Made by a program: the position numbers and the translations under genes. A DNA stretch of 55,930 bases from Flavobacterium sp. UBA6135. GTDB taxonomy: Bacteria; Bacteroidota; Bacteroidia; Flavobacteriales; Flavobacteriaceae. Location of the stretch: contig NZ_DIVJ01000015.1 in assembly GCF_002428305.1 (NCBI RefSeq), positions 1-55,930 on the forward strand. Reading direction: 5' to 3'. The notes beneath the pieces were generated by a model that saw only the letters and a program-made list of their open reading frames with translations, did no database searches and was not told where the DNA came from. This document shows, piece after piece, positions 22,770-31,997 of this stretch; the first letter of the stretch is position 1; each line of letters begins with the position of its first letter.

Positions 22770-24776
22770 TTAAAAACTTTTATCATTAGAAAGCATCCCC
22801 AAAAAATCATCTTCACTAATAATCGGAACTTTCAATTGTGATGCTTTTTCCAATTTTGCCGGTCCCATATTATCACCTGCAATTACAAAATTCGTTTTTG
22901 CTGAAATGGAACTGCCTACTTTTCCTCCATGATCTTCAATGGCTTTTTTCAATTCATCACGTGAGAATTTTTCAAACACACCGGAAACTACAAACGTTTT
23001 TCCTTCTAATACATCACTTACAACTGTTGATTTGGATTCATCTAAAGTTAATTGAACCCCAACATTTTTAAGTCGCTCCACAGTGATTCTATTTTCAGGA
23101 TTCTCAAAAAACTCAATCACACTTTGAGCAATTTTATCGCCAATTTCATCTACCAAAATCAAATCCATTAAACTGGCATTCGCAATAGCATCTATATTTT
23201 TATAATGTTTGGCTAATTTTTTAGCGACAGTTTCGCCAACATACCGAATTCCCAACGCATACAAAACCCGTTCAAACGGAACTTCTTTTGACTTTTCAAT
23301 GCCGTTGATTAAATTCTCTGCACTTTTTTGAGCCATTCGTTCCAACGGAAGAATTTGTTCGATCTTTAAATCATATAAATCCGCATAATTTTTCACTAAT
23401 CCATTTTGATAAAGCAACGCCACTGTTTCACCACCCAAACCTTCAATATCCATTGCTTTTCGGGTAATGTAGTGCTGAATGCGACCAACAATCTGTGGCG
23501 GACAACCATAAAAATTCGGACAATAATGATTGGCTTCGCCTTCTTTTCGCTCTAAAGCGGTTTGGCATTCGGGACAATTTGTAATGTAAACTGTTGGAAA
23601 CGATTCATTTCCTCTTTCAGCCACCGCAATAATTTTCGGAATAATTTCGCCGCCTTTTTCTACAAAAACTTTATCGCCGATGCGAATATCTAATTTTTCA
23701 ATTTGATCGGCGTTGTGCAACGAAGCTCTTTTCACAATCGTTCCAGCCAATTGTACCGGTTCTAAATTGGCAACAGGCGTAATTGCTCCTGTTCTTCCCA
23801 CTTGATACGAAATGGAATTTAATCGGGTGGAAACTTGTTCCGATTTGAATTTATATGCCATTGCCCAACGAGGCGATTTGGCCGTATAACCTAATTCGTC
23901 TTGGTGTTGCAAACTGTTGACTTTGATTACTACACCATCGGTTTCATAAGGTAAATCGTGGCGATGTACATCCCAATAGGTGATGAATTCCAACACTTCT
24001 TGCATATTCTTCGCCAGTTTTGCTTGACTTGGTACTTTGAAACCCCAGTTTCTAGCCGTTTCCAAACCTTCAAATTGTGTTTTGAAAGGAAGATTATTTC
24101 CCACAATAAAATACAACAAACAATCTAAAGGTCGTTTGGCAACCTCAGCACTATCTTGTAATTTTAAACTTCCGGAAGCTGTGTTTCTTGGATTGGAATA
24201 AGGTGTTTCACCAATTTCTATCAACTCCTGATTCATCTTTTCAAATCCGGCAAATGGAAGAATTATTTCACCTCGAATATCGAACTTCGGTGGATAATTT
24301 CCTTTTAATTGCAATGGTATGGAACGTATGGTTTTAATATTATTCGTCACTTCATCCCCTTGAAAACCATCGCCACGCGTCACGGCTTTTTTTAACTTTC
24401 CGTTTTCATACGTGATGCTGATGGAAGCTCCGTCGTATTTTAATTCACACGTATAGTCCAAATCAACATTTCCTAATATTTTTTGAATTCGAACTTCCCA
24501 ATCCATCAAATCTTCTGTGGAATACGAATTATCCAACGAATACATTCGATGTTCGTGAGCCACCGTATTGAAATTCTTAGTGATGCTTCCTCCTACGCGT
24601 TGCGTGGGTGAATTTTCATCAAAAAACTCAGGATGTTGCGTTTCCAACTCTTGTAATTGTTTCAATAATTGATCAAATTCAAAATCGGAAATGGTGGGTT
24701 TGTCCAACACATAATAGTTGTGGTTGTGTTGGTTAAGTTCGTCACGAAGGGATTGAATTTTTGATTGGATATCCAT
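22770..24776 (-). CDS. ligA: NAD-dependent DNA ligase
   Basis: This encodes 668 residues. Domains in order: Ia helices, adenylation with the KYDGASI nucleophile Lys (about residue 114), OB fold (ASLHNADQIEKLDIRIGDKVFV), a four-Cys zinc finger (CPEC, then HYCPNFYGCPP, about 398-427), helix-hairpin-helix repeats (GLGGETVALLYQNG onward) and a C-terminal BRCT (GKTFVVSGVFEKFSRDELKK). It seals nicks in replication and repair using NAD+. The length is normal. Its last ~20 codons are duplicated at 21969-22032. Confidence 0.97.
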   Translation of the reverse strand: MDIQSKIQSLRDELNQHNHNYYVLDKPTISDFEFDQLLKQLQELETQHPEFFDENSPTQRVGGSITKNFNTVAHEHRMYSLDNSYSTEDLMDWEVRIQKILGNVDLDYTCELKYDGASISITYENGKLKKAVTRGDGFQGDEVTNNIKTIRSIPLQLKGNYPPKFDIRGEIILPFAGFEKMNQELIEIGETPYSNPRNTASGSLKLQDSAEVAKRPLDCLLYFIVGNNLPFKTQFEGLETARNWGFKVPSQAKLAKNMQEVLEFITYWDVHRHDLPYETDGVVIKVNSLQHQDELGYTAKSPRWAMAYKFKSEQVSTRLNSISYQVGRTGAITPVANLEPVQLAGTIVKRASLHNADQIEKLDIRIGDKVFVEKGGEIIPKIIAVAERGNESFPTVYITNCPECQTALERKEGEANHYCPNFYGCPPQIVGRIQHYITRKAMDIEGLGGETVALLYQNGLVKNYADLYDLKIEQILPLERMAQKSAENLINGIEKSKEVPFERVLYALGIRYVGETVAKKLAKHYKNIDAIANASLMDLILVDEIGDKIAQSVIEFFENPENRITVERLKNVGVQLTLDESKSTVVSDVLEGKTFVVSGVFEKFSRDELKKAIEDHGGKVGSSISAKTNFVIAGDNMGPAKLEKASQLKVPIISEDDFLGMLSNDKSF

Positions 24777-24818
24777 ACTGAGTTGCTGAGGTTCTGAGTT
24801 ACTGAGATGCTGAGTTTT

Positions 24819-25295
24819 TTACTTTGCGTTGACTATTTTATCAATTTGCTGGTACAATTGGCCGTCACTTAAAATCGCTCCTTGTTGGATGATGTCAAAA
24901 ATAGCGGCATTGCGTTCGCCTTGGTATTCTTTTCGTCCCACATGAATGTCGATAGCATCGGTAAACAAATTATTGACCATCCATTCCAATCCTTTGGAAG
25001 TCATGAAATCAACTTCGGGTTCTAGTGTTTTTAGAACAATCGATTGTACTTCGGTTTCCAAACAATGAAACAAGAAGATATGGTTCTTTGAAAAATGTTC
25101 TAAATAATTGGTCTGACTCAAAACACCTTCCCAAATTAAATCAGAGAAAACATCTAATTCTTGTTCCGCTACTTCGTGTTTGTTGGTTTTAATATCATCC
25201 CATTCTTTTTTGTCAATGGATTGGGTGGCTAAAAAATTAGCGAATTCTTGGTGGAGGGCTTCGAATTGTTCTTTGGTTAGTCTTGAATATTTCAT
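24819..25295 (-). CDS. Conserved Bacteroidetes protein, DUF6495-like
   Basis: This encodes 158 residues from the ATG at 25295; an upstream extension to 25364 would be encoded by repeat DNA and is rejected. The protein starts MKYSRLTKEQFEALHQEFANFLATQSIDK and is acidic and mostly helical, with the motif LEPEVDFMTSKGLEWMVNNLFTDAIDIHVGRKEYQGERN. It looks like a cytosolic protein family restricted to Bacteroidetes (DUF6495 from memory). The function is unknown. It lies just downstream of the TTTCTCGC repeat array and upstream of ligA. Confidence 0.7.
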   Translation of the reverse strand: MKYSRLTKEQFEALHQEFANFLATQSIDKKEWDDIKTNKHEVAEQELDVFSDLIWEGVLSQTNYLEHFSKNHIFLFHCLETEVQSIVLKTLEPEVDFMTSKGLEWMVNNLFTDAIDIHVGRKEYQGERNAAIFDIIQQGAILSDGQLYQQIDKIVNAK

Positions 25296-25558
25296 TTTAT
25301 TTCTCGCTTTTTTTCTAGCGTCTATTTTTGTTTCTCGCGGTTTTTGTCTCTCGCAGGGACGCAAAGGCTTAGTGTTTATTTTACTTAAACTGTTTTTTTT
25401 TTACGTTTTTGTTTCTCGCGGTTTTTGTCTCTCGCTGATTTTGTTTCTCACAAAGACGCAAAGGCTTTGTGTTCATTATACTTAACTATTTTTTATTTCT
25501 CGCTTTTTGTTTCTCGCAATCCCGCAGAGTCATAATTTTTTTGTTACTATTTTCTATT
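25296..25558. repeat. TTTCTCGC-rich repeat array, left of the GxxExxY gene
   Basis: This non-coding stretch is built from degenerate units of TTTTTGTTTCTCGC type. Two larger tandem units of about 80-95 nt start near 25326 and 25406. Each contains CTCGCGGTTTTTGTCTCTCGC, GACGCAAAGGCTT and a TACTTAA stretch. Similar material lies on the other side of the next gene. Confidence 0.6.
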
Positions 25559-25936
25559 TTAAAGCCCATTTACTATTCTTCTGATTCCATTTTTTATTAA
25601 TGGTTCATTGAAATTAGCAAGTAAACCTAATTTACAATGTGTTATTTTTAAATAAGTCAAAAGTTGCTTTGGAGCTACATTAGAGATTTGTTCAACAGAT
25701 TTCAATTCAACTATTACTTTATCTTCTACAATTAAATCAGCTCGAAATCCAATATCCATAACTAACTCATCCCAATAAACAGGTAGTGCTTTCTGTCTTT
25801 CAACTTTTAAACTTAATTTCGTTAACTCATAATATAGTATCTCTTCGTAAACACTTTCTAACAAACCAGGACCAAGCTTTTTATGTATTTTGTAACATAA
25901 ATCTACAATTATTGTGGCTATTTCGTTTTCTGACAT
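25559..25936 (-). CDS. GxxExxY family protein (PD-(D/E)XK-like)
   Basis: This encodes 125 residues. The family name motif is GLLESVYEEILYYEL (about 24-38, G-x-x-E-x-x-Y). It is followed by GFRADLIVEDKVIVELKS (about 63-80), which has the D...ExK arrangement of PD-(D/E)XK nuclease folds, and VAPKQLLTYLKITHCKLGLLANF. The family is very common in Bacteroidetes, often alone in repeat-rich intergenic DNA, and has no proven function. A nuclease role is suggested only by fold. Here it is surrounded on both sides by TTTCTCGC/GCAAAG repeats. Confidence 0.9.
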   Translation of the reverse strand: MSENEIATIIVDLCYKIHKKLGPGLLESVYEEILYYELTKLSLKVERQKALPVYWDELVMDIGFRADLIVEDKVIVELKSVEQISNVAPKQLLTYLKITHCKLGLLANFNEPLIKNGIRRIVNGL

Positions 25937-25960
25937 ATTTCTTCTTTTATTTCTCGCCCA

Positions 25961-26035
25961 TTTTTGTTTTTCTCTTTTTTGTTTTTCTCTTTTTTGTTTT
26001 TCTCTTTTTTGTTTCTCGCTTCTATTGTTTCTCGC
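25961..26035. repeat. 15-bp tandem repeat, five copies
   Basis: The unit TTTTTTGTTTTTCTC is repeated three times almost perfectly and twice more in diverged form ending TTTCTCGC. It is the right-hand counterpart of the array at 25296-25558. Confidence 0.75.
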
Positions 26036-26155
26036 AAAGACGCAAAAAAATTAACTTTATAAATTAATTTAAACATGTTGTTCTTCTTTGTAAACATATT
26101 TAAATTTCCTAATCTTTGCGGCTCTAAAATTTTGCGTCTTTGCGACTTTGCGAGA
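26031..26155. repeat. Inverted repeat between the GxxExxY gene and uvrD
   Basis: CTCGCAAAGACGCAAAA (26031-26047) is matched by TTTTGCGTCTTTGCGA near 26130-26145, followed by a second TTTGCGAG at 26148. The arms enclose about 80 nt of A+T-rich DNA with no gene. It could act as a terminator-like hairpin for either neighbour. Confidence 0.6.
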
Positions 26156-26190
26156 AATCAAATCTTCAACTTTGTGAGAAATTAAAAACT

Positions 26191-28515
26191 TTAACCAATA
26201 ACGTCAAGTTTCGCAAACCGCAACAACAACTTCTTAATCCCACCCACATCAAATTTAATCTCTGCTTTTTTGTCGGCTCCTACTCCTTCTAAGTTTAACA
26301 CTTCGCCTTTTCCGAAACGTTCGTGCATGACGATGTTGCCGGGGACTAACTTTGAATCAAACAAATTTGCACTTGTCGGAGCATTTCCTGTCACGGGTTT
26401 TAGTTTACGAATGGTGGAAGACGGTTCTTCGCCATAACGTTTCGGTGGAGTTCCGTTAGTCGGTTTTGCTAATCGCAATTTGGATTTGTCTACATCACCA
26501 AAAATATCCATATCCATCATTGGTTTGTAGCGATAACCCGTTTCGGTGTGACTGATGTATTCCAAATACTGGTCGTCAATTTCTTCAATAAAGCGAGAAG
26601 GTTCACTGTCCATTAATTTTCCCCAACGGTAACGCGATTGAGCATAAGTCAAATAGGCTTGGTGTTCGGCTCTGGTTAGTGCGACATAAAACAAACGGCG
26701 TTCTTCTTCCAACTCACTACGGGTGTTTAAACTCATGGCACTCGGAAACAAATCTTCTTCCATTCCTACTACAAAAACAGTGGGGAATTCCAACCCTTTT
26801 GCCAAGTGAATGGTCATTAAAGCCACGCGATCATCATCGCCGGTATCTTTATCCAAATCGGTTGCCAGAGCTACATCTTCCAAGAATTCCGATAAGGCTC
26901 CTCGAGCTCCGTCAATTTCTTTTTGACCTTCGGTGAAGTCTTTGATACCGTTTAATAATTCTTCGATATTTTCAATTCGGGCAATTCCTTCCGGTGTGCC
27001 GTCTTTTTTTAATTCTTGAATCAAACCTGTTTTCTTAGACACATGTTCGGCAAGAAAAAAGGCATCTTGATTTTCGTTGATGACTTGAAAACTTTTAATC
27101 ATCATCACAAAATCTTCCAACTTTCGTTTGGTTCCTGAATTGAGTTTGAGGTCAATCTTGTCAATATTTTCCATGACTTCAAAAATGGAACGCTTGTAAT
27201 GATTGGCTGCAACGGTTAATTTCTCCACCGTACTATCACCAATTCCACGAGCCGGATAATTGATGACACGGACTAATGCTTCTTCATCTTTTGGATTGAT
27301 GACCAAACGCAAATAACACAACACATCCTTAATTTCTTTGCGTTGGTAAAACGATAGTCCACCGTAAATACGATACGGAATGTCGCGTTTTCGCAACGCA
27401 TCTTCCATGGCACGGGACTGAGCATTGGTGCGATACAAAATAGCAAACTCGCCATTTTTCATTTGGTTACGCATCTTTTCTTCAAAAATGGTAGAAGCTA
27501 CAAATCGACCTTCTTCTCCGTCGGTGATGCTGCGGTTCACTTTTATTTTGGGTCCGTCCTGATTATGCGTCCAAACGACTTTCTCTAACTTGGTTTTGTT
27601 TTTATCGATGATGGAATTGGCCGCTTGTACAATATTTTTCGTAGAACGATAATTTTGTTCCAAGCGAAACATCTGTACATCCGCATAATCTTTCTGAAAA
27701 TTCAAGATATTATTGATGTTCGCTCCACGAAATGCATAAATACTTTGGGCATCATCACCTACCACACAAATATTCTGAAAACGATCGGACAAGGCACGAA
27801 CAATCAAATACTGCGAATGGTTCGTATCTTGGTACTCATCCACCAAAATGTAGCGAAAACGGTCTTGGTATTTGGCCAACACATCCGGAAAACGATTCAA
27901 TAATTCATTGGTTTTTAATAATAAATCATCAAAATCCATTGCTCCCGATTTGAAGCAACGTTCCACATAATTATTGTAGATTTCACCAATTCGCGGTTTT
28001 TTGCTCATGGCATCTTGTTCCTGCAATTCGGGATTATTGAAATAGGCTTTTACGGTTATCAGTGAGTTTTTATAAGATGAAATGCGACTGAAAACCTGTT
28101 TGGGTTTATAAATATCTTTGTCGAGTTGCATTTCTTTGATAATGGCCCCGATTAAACGCACACTATCCTGAGCGTCATAAATAGTAAAATTGCTTGGATA
28201 CCCTAATTTCTCCGCTTCGATGCGAAGAATTTTTGCAAAAACGGAGTGAAACGTACCCATCCACAGGTTTTTCGCTTCATTACTTCCCACGATATCAGAA
28301 ATACGTTTCTTCATTTCGCGAGCGGCTTTGTTGGTAAAAGTAAGCGACAAAATATTGAACGCATCAACTCCCAAGCTCATTAAATAAGCAATCCGCATCG
28401 TAAGAACCCTTGTTTTTCCTGAACCTGCTCCCGCGATTACAATCATTGGACCGTCTTTTTGGAGTACGGGTGCACGTTGGGCTTCGTTGAGTTGATTAAT
28501 ATATTCGTTTATCAT
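26191..28515 (-). CDS. uvrD: UvrD/PcrA-type DNA helicase
   Basis: This encodes 774 residues from the ATG at 28515. A start seven codons upstream overlaps a possible promoter. SF1A motifs: AGAGSGKTRVLTMRIAYL (Walker A), LSLTFTNKAAREMKKR, DEYQDTNHSQYLIV (Walker B), GDDAQSIYAFRGA, EQNYRST, and VALMTIHLAKGLEFP plus YVALTRAEHQAYL near the end. It is a 3'-5' helicase for repair and for displacing proteins from DNA. The C-terminal PcrA/UvrD tail (GNIVMHERFGKGEVLNLEG) contacts RNA polymerase in relatives. Confidence 0.95.
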   Translation of the reverse strand: MINEYINQLNEAQRAPVLQKDGPMIVIAGAGSGKTRVLTMRIAYLMSLGVDAFNILSLTFTNKAAREMKKRISDIVGSNEAKNLWMGTFHSVFAKILRIEAEKLGYPSNFTIYDAQDSVRLIGAIIKEMQLDKDIYKPKQVFSRISSYKNSLITVKAYFNNPELQEQDAMSKKPRIGEIYNNYVERCFKSGAMDFDDLLLKTNELLNRFPDVLAKYQDRFRYILVDEYQDTNHSQYLIVRALSDRFQNICVVGDDAQSIYAFRGANINNILNFQKDYADVQMFRLEQNYRSTKNIVQAANSIIDKNKTKLEKVVWTHNQDGPKIKVNRSITDGEEGRFVASTIFEEKMRNQMKNGEFAILYRTNAQSRAMEDALRKRDIPYRIYGGLSFYQRKEIKDVLCYLRLVINPKDEEALVRVINYPARGIGDSTVEKLTVAANHYKRSIFEVMENIDKIDLKLNSGTKRKLEDFVMMIKSFQVINENQDAFFLAEHVSKKTGLIQELKKDGTPEGIARIENIEELLNGIKDFTEGQKEIDGARGALSEFLEDVALATDLDKDTGDDDRVALMTIHLAKGLEFPTVFVVGMEEDLFPSAMSLNTRSELEEERRLFYVALTRAEHQAYLTYAQSRYRWGKLMDSEPSRFIEEIDDQYLEYISHTETGYRYKPMMDMDIFGDVDKSKLRLAKPTNGTPPKRYGEEPSSTIRKLKPVTGNAPTSANLFDSKLVPGNIVMHERFGKGEVLNLEGVGADKKAEIKFDVGGIKKLLLRFAKLDVIG

Positions 28516-28616
28516 AGTGTTTTTAGCAAAGTTCAAAAATAAGCTTACTTATGATTTATTACAATTAAAATTGTAACGAATTATCAACTAAAATTCTATT
28601 TTTGCAGGAAACGTTT

Positions 28617-28760
28617 TAGCCCCGATAGAAGTGGAAAACATTTTTTTGTAAAGGCTTTTTTTTCTTGGCAAAAAAAAGCGACCAACGGAAGCTCTTTTTT
28701 TGACTTTAGAAAAAAAGATTTTACAAGAAAATTTTGAAACGAATAGCGGGAAATAGCTCC
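28617..28760 (+). ncRNA. Flavobacterial conserved intergenic element (candidate structured RNA)
   Basis: The stretch starts TAGCCCCGATAGAAGTGG and ends GAATAGCGGGAAATAGCTCC, with long A/T-rich pairing regions between (TTTTTTTCTTGGC, GACTTTAGAAAAAAAG). From memory this GCCCCGATag...AGCGGGAAATAGCTCC layout recurs many times in Flavobacterium genomes and may correspond to the Flavo-1 RNA motif. That link is unverified. A partial copy lies on the other strand at about 21657-21757. It carries no ORF. Confidence 0.6.
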
Positions 28761-28779
28761 AAATTAAAAAATACAAACT

Positions 28780-29304
28780 ATGGAATCAATTAAATGGATT
28801 GAACTTTTATCGTATACTTTGCCGGCAATTATAACGGGAATTGTGGCCTATTCTTTTTTTCATTTGAATTTAAAAAATGACTCCGACAAACGAAAATATT
28901 TGTTGCTAAAGGAATTGCACAAAGTAGCTTTACCCATGCGTTTACAAGCCTATGAACGGATGGTTTTGTATCTGGAACGTATCAATCCGGCCAAATTACT
29001 GATTAGAATTGCACCGCTTTCTGATGATAAAACCGCGTATGAAAACTTATTAATTCAACAAATTGAGCAAGAATTTGAACACAATTTAACCCAACAAATT
29101 TATATTACGGAAGATTGTTGGACAGTTATTTCAACAGCCAAAAATACCATTATTCAAAACATTAGAAAAGCGGCAATGAGTGACAAAGTGGAAACTTCTA
29201 ACAAATTACGCGAAGTCATTTTAAGTGATTTGTTGGAAAAACCTTCGCCAAGTTATGTGGCTATCAGCTATTTGAAAGCTGAAGTGATTAATTTGATGAG
29301 TTAG
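28780..29304 (+). CDS. Membrane-anchored Bacteroidetes protein, DUF7935-like
   Basis: This encodes 174 residues. One N-terminal membrane helix (LLSYTLPAIITGIVAYSFFHL, about 9-29) is followed by a helical cytoplasmic part with PMRLQAYERMVLYLERINPAKLLIRI (about 52-77). This is a strongly conserved block in a Bacteroidetes-only family (DUF7935 from memory). No catalytic motif is seen. It stands between the flavobacterial RNA-like element and an orphan gene. The function is unknown. Confidence 0.7.
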   Translation: MESIKWIELLSYTLPAIITGIVAYSFFHLNLKNDSDKRKYLLLKELHKVALPMRLQAYERMVLYLERINPAKLLIRIAPLSDDKTAYENLLIQQIEQEFEHNLTQQIYITEDCWTVISTAKNTIIQNIRKAAMSDKVETSNKLREVILSDLLEKPSPSYVAISYLKAEVINLMS

Positions 29305-29315
29305 TTCCCTATCTT

Positions 29316-29918
29316 ATGAAAAAGATTGCAATAAAAGTTTTAAAAATTACAATATTACTATTTTTGGTCTTGGTTGTGATCTATCAATTGCTTTTAAGTG
29401 ATTATAATCCAATGTTTAAAAGAGATGATTTTATTGCAATAAGAGAAGAAATTAATAAATCAAAAAACGAAGATTACAGACCATTTTTAAATCTTTACAA
29501 CAAAATTTATGTTCCAAGTAGCATTAAATTTTACAGTTTAAAAAATAGCAAATTAGGTTTACCAAAAGAGGATTGTCCCTGTTTAGACGTTGCTAGATAT
29601 TATGGAGCAAATAATTTAAGAAATTTTAAAATACCTTTTGTTAAAGTATTATATACATTAAAAATAGAAAAAGAGTTTAAACAGGAAGATTGTTTGAAGT
29701 TAATTTTGACAAAAGCTGATTTGTTATATGGAAATAAAGGAATAAAAGAAGCTTCAATTTATTTTTATGATAAAAAACTTCATGACTTAAATGAAAGAGA
29801 ATTGCTAGAATTAGTCATTATGTTGGAGAACCCAATTCTCTACAACCCCAAAAGGAATAGAGAAATTCGACAAAATAAAATTTTAGTCTATGAAAAGTTT
29901 TTAGAAAAAAGTAAATAA
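29316..29918 (+). CDS. Hypothetical protein with N-terminal membrane anchor
   Basis: This encodes 200 residues. One hydrophobic segment (KVLKITILLFLVLVVIYQLLL, about 8-28) precedes a soluble, lysine-rich domain with a CPC pair (KEDCPCLDVARYYG, about 86-99) and another Cys further on. The coding region is clearly more A+T-rich than its neighbours. No family is recognised. The soluble part is probably periplasmic. It starts 11 nt after the upstream gene and may be co-transcribed with it. Confidence 0.6.
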   Translation: MKKIAIKVLKITILLFLVLVVIYQLLLSDYNPMFKRDDFIAIREEINKSKNEDYRPFLNLYNKIYVPSSIKFYSLKNSKLGLPKEDCPCLDVARYYGANNLRNFKIPFVKVLYTLKIEKEFKQEDCLKLILTKADLLYGNKGIKEASIYFYDKKLHDLNERELLELVIMLENPILYNPKRNREIRQNKILVYEKFLEKSK

Positions 29919-29930
29919 TTCCCTTTAAAC

Positions 29931-31997
29931 TTAATTCGACAACAACCGTTTCAATTGACTTTGTTCCGCAGCGTTTAAACTTGGAAGCATTTCTTCAAAA
30001 TACTTTTTGTGCCTTTCGGTTTTAACTAATTCCCGAATTTGATTCCGGGCAAAAAGCGTAAACTGCCATTTGTGATGCGTCGTGGCATTGACTAAATTTT
30101 TCAAAATATTATGATCGTTCGGATTCAAAAACAACAAATTGGTTAACGCATTCTGACGAATGGAACTTTCAAATTTAGGCGAACTATACGACATTAATTC
30201 GTCATAAAAATGCACTTTATTTTCGTTTTGATAGTCTTTCGTCATCAACGCTAATGTGAGCCAAAGTATCCGTAGGTTTTTATCATTAAACCCAATCCAA
30301 TCTTTGGATTGATTTAAATAATCCGCTTGTTTTTCGGGGAATAAATTCCATAAAGTGCCTAATGCAATTTCTTTGGTGATATAGGATGCATCTTCTAAAA
30401 GTGATTCATAATTGGATTGAAAAGGGATTGGTATTTCCACCATAATTCGGGCGATGGCTTGACGTACTTTTACATTATTTCCATCCAATGCTATTGTAAG
30501 TAAGGCTTCTTTTTCTTCAAAAGGTACTTCGGCCAATTGAAAAACCACTTCTTCTTTGAGCGGATAAAAAGCGTCACTTTTTAAAAGTTTTTCCAATGTT
30601 GATTTCTTTTCCGAAAAAGGTTTGGATTGTAATTCTACCAATTCCAAATAGGATGTCATGAACTTGTTTTTTCGAAGTAAAGCCAAAGCCTGATTGACTT
30701 CAAAACCGGATTGTTCCAACCAAACGCGTTTAAAGTTTTTAGTATCAAAAGATGCAACCGCTTTTACTTCGTTTAAAAAAGCATCAGTGTTTACGTTGCT
30801 AAAACTGTGTTTTTTTAGATAGTTTTTTATTGCTTTTTGAAAATTAGCAGCTCCGATTGTTTCTCTTAAATAATGCAATGCCCAAGCTCCTTTTTGGTAA
30901 AAGGTGAGCGAACTGGCTTTTTCGTTGAGCAACGGAATCGTATCTGTTTTGGAATTTTGTTGCAAACGCTCGGCCATTTCGTATAATTCCCATTGAAAAT
31001 GATCATCGCCAAAGAGTTCTTTTTCGGCCAATAACGCATAATACGTAGCAAAACCTTCCTGCAACCAATGGTGTTTTCCCGTTTCTGCTGTGATTAAATT
31101 GCCAAACCATTGATGAGCCAATTCGTGAGCGTTGACGTTGATGTACGTTTTGTCATTAAACCCTATTGCATCCACCACAAAATCCTGAGCAAAAATGGTA
31201 GTAGTGGTGTTTTCCATTCCGGAATATAAAAAATCACGAACGGGCACTTGACGATAGATTTCCCAAGGGTACTTCACGCCTATTTCTTGTTCAAAAAAAT
31301 CGAAAATTTGCGTGGTGTATTGATAAGTGGTTTCAAATTTATCGACATCTTTTTGATCTAAATAAAATTCTAAAGGTGTGCCGAATTTGGTTTTCGTGGT
31401 TTGCTTTGCAAATTTTCCAATGGTCATCATCACTAAATAGGAAGACATGGGTTTGGACATTTTATAATGCCAGGTTTTGACATTGTTATTGACATTGACA
31501 TTGCTATTGTTTAATTTTCCATTAGAAAGGACTTCAAATGCCGAGTCAAATTGTATGGACAAATTGAAAATCACTTTTTCATTCACATCATCAAAACTAG
31601 GTAACCAATGACTGGTGTATTTTCCTTGTCCTTGTGTCCAGATTTGTAAATTTTCAGCTTCGCCAATAAAATAAAGGGTTTGCTTTGGAATAGCAGTATA
31701 ATTAAAAGTCAAAGTGTTTTTCCCTTTTTTAAAGCCTTCGAATAGTTGGAGTTTTTTAGTTGTATTTTTAAAGTTGACGGATTTACCATTGATTTTTACG
31801 TTAGTAAAATCCATTTTGATGGCATCAATGGCGATGGTATCAATTGGTTTTAGAACTTCAAATTGATAGTTGACTTCGCCATAAATGGATTTTTCAATGG
31901 CATTCGGTTGTAAAGTAGCGTGTACTGTTTTAAAATCAACTTTTTGGGTTTGTTGAGCGAAGGAAAAAGAAAAAAGGAATAAAAATAGGTATCGCAT
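29931..31997 (-). CDS. M1 family metallopeptidase (secreted)
   Basis: This encodes 688 residues from the ATG at 31997, where the signal peptide MRYLFLFLFSFSFAQQ begins. The zinc site is NVNAHELAHQWFGNLITAETGKHHWLQEGFATYYA: HExxH plus a Glu 18 residues later (about 287-315). GMENTTTTIF upstream is the exopeptidase GxMEN motif. A HEAT-like C-terminal part follows. It removes N-terminal amino acids from peptides in the periplasm or on the cell surface. An Asn/Val-rich microrepeat (NSNVNVNNNV, DNA near 31480-31510) interrupts the N-terminal domain. Confidence 0.93.
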   Translation of the reverse strand: MRYLFLFLFSFSFAQQTQKVDFKTVHATLQPNAIEKSIYGEVNYQFEVLKPIDTIAIDAIKMDFTNVKINGKSVNFKNTTKKLQLFEGFKKGKNTLTFNYTAIPKQTLYFIGEAENLQIWTQGQGKYTSHWLPSFDDVNEKVIFNLSIQFDSAFEVLSNGKLNNSNVNVNNNVKTWHYKMSKPMSSYLVMMTIGKFAKQTTKTKFGTPLEFYLDQKDVDKFETTYQYTTQIFDFFEQEIGVKYPWEIYRQVPVRDFLYSGMENTTTTIFAQDFVVDAIGFNDKTYINVNAHELAHQWFGNLITAETGKHHWLQEGFATYYALLAEKELFGDDHFQWELYEMAERLQQNSKTDTIPLLNEKASSLTFYQKGAWALHYLRETIGAANFQKAIKNYLKKHSFSNVNTDAFLNEVKAVASFDTKNFKRVWLEQSGFEVNQALALLRKNKFMTSYLELVELQSKPFSEKKSTLEKLLKSDAFYPLKEEVVFQLAEVPFEEKEALLTIALDGNNVKVRQAIARIMVEIPIPFQSNYESLLEDASYITKEIALGTLWNLFPEKQADYLNQSKDWIGFNDKNLRILWLTLALMTKDYQNENKVHFYDELMSYSSPKFESSIRQNALTNLLFLNPNDHNILKNLVNATTHHKWQFTLFARNQIRELVKTERHKKYFEEMLPSLNAAEQSQLKRLLSN

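Noticed and set aside
25961..26035. Regular repeats considered as a CRISPR array
   Set aside because: Units are 15 bp and directly adjacent without unique spacers, and no cas genes are present.
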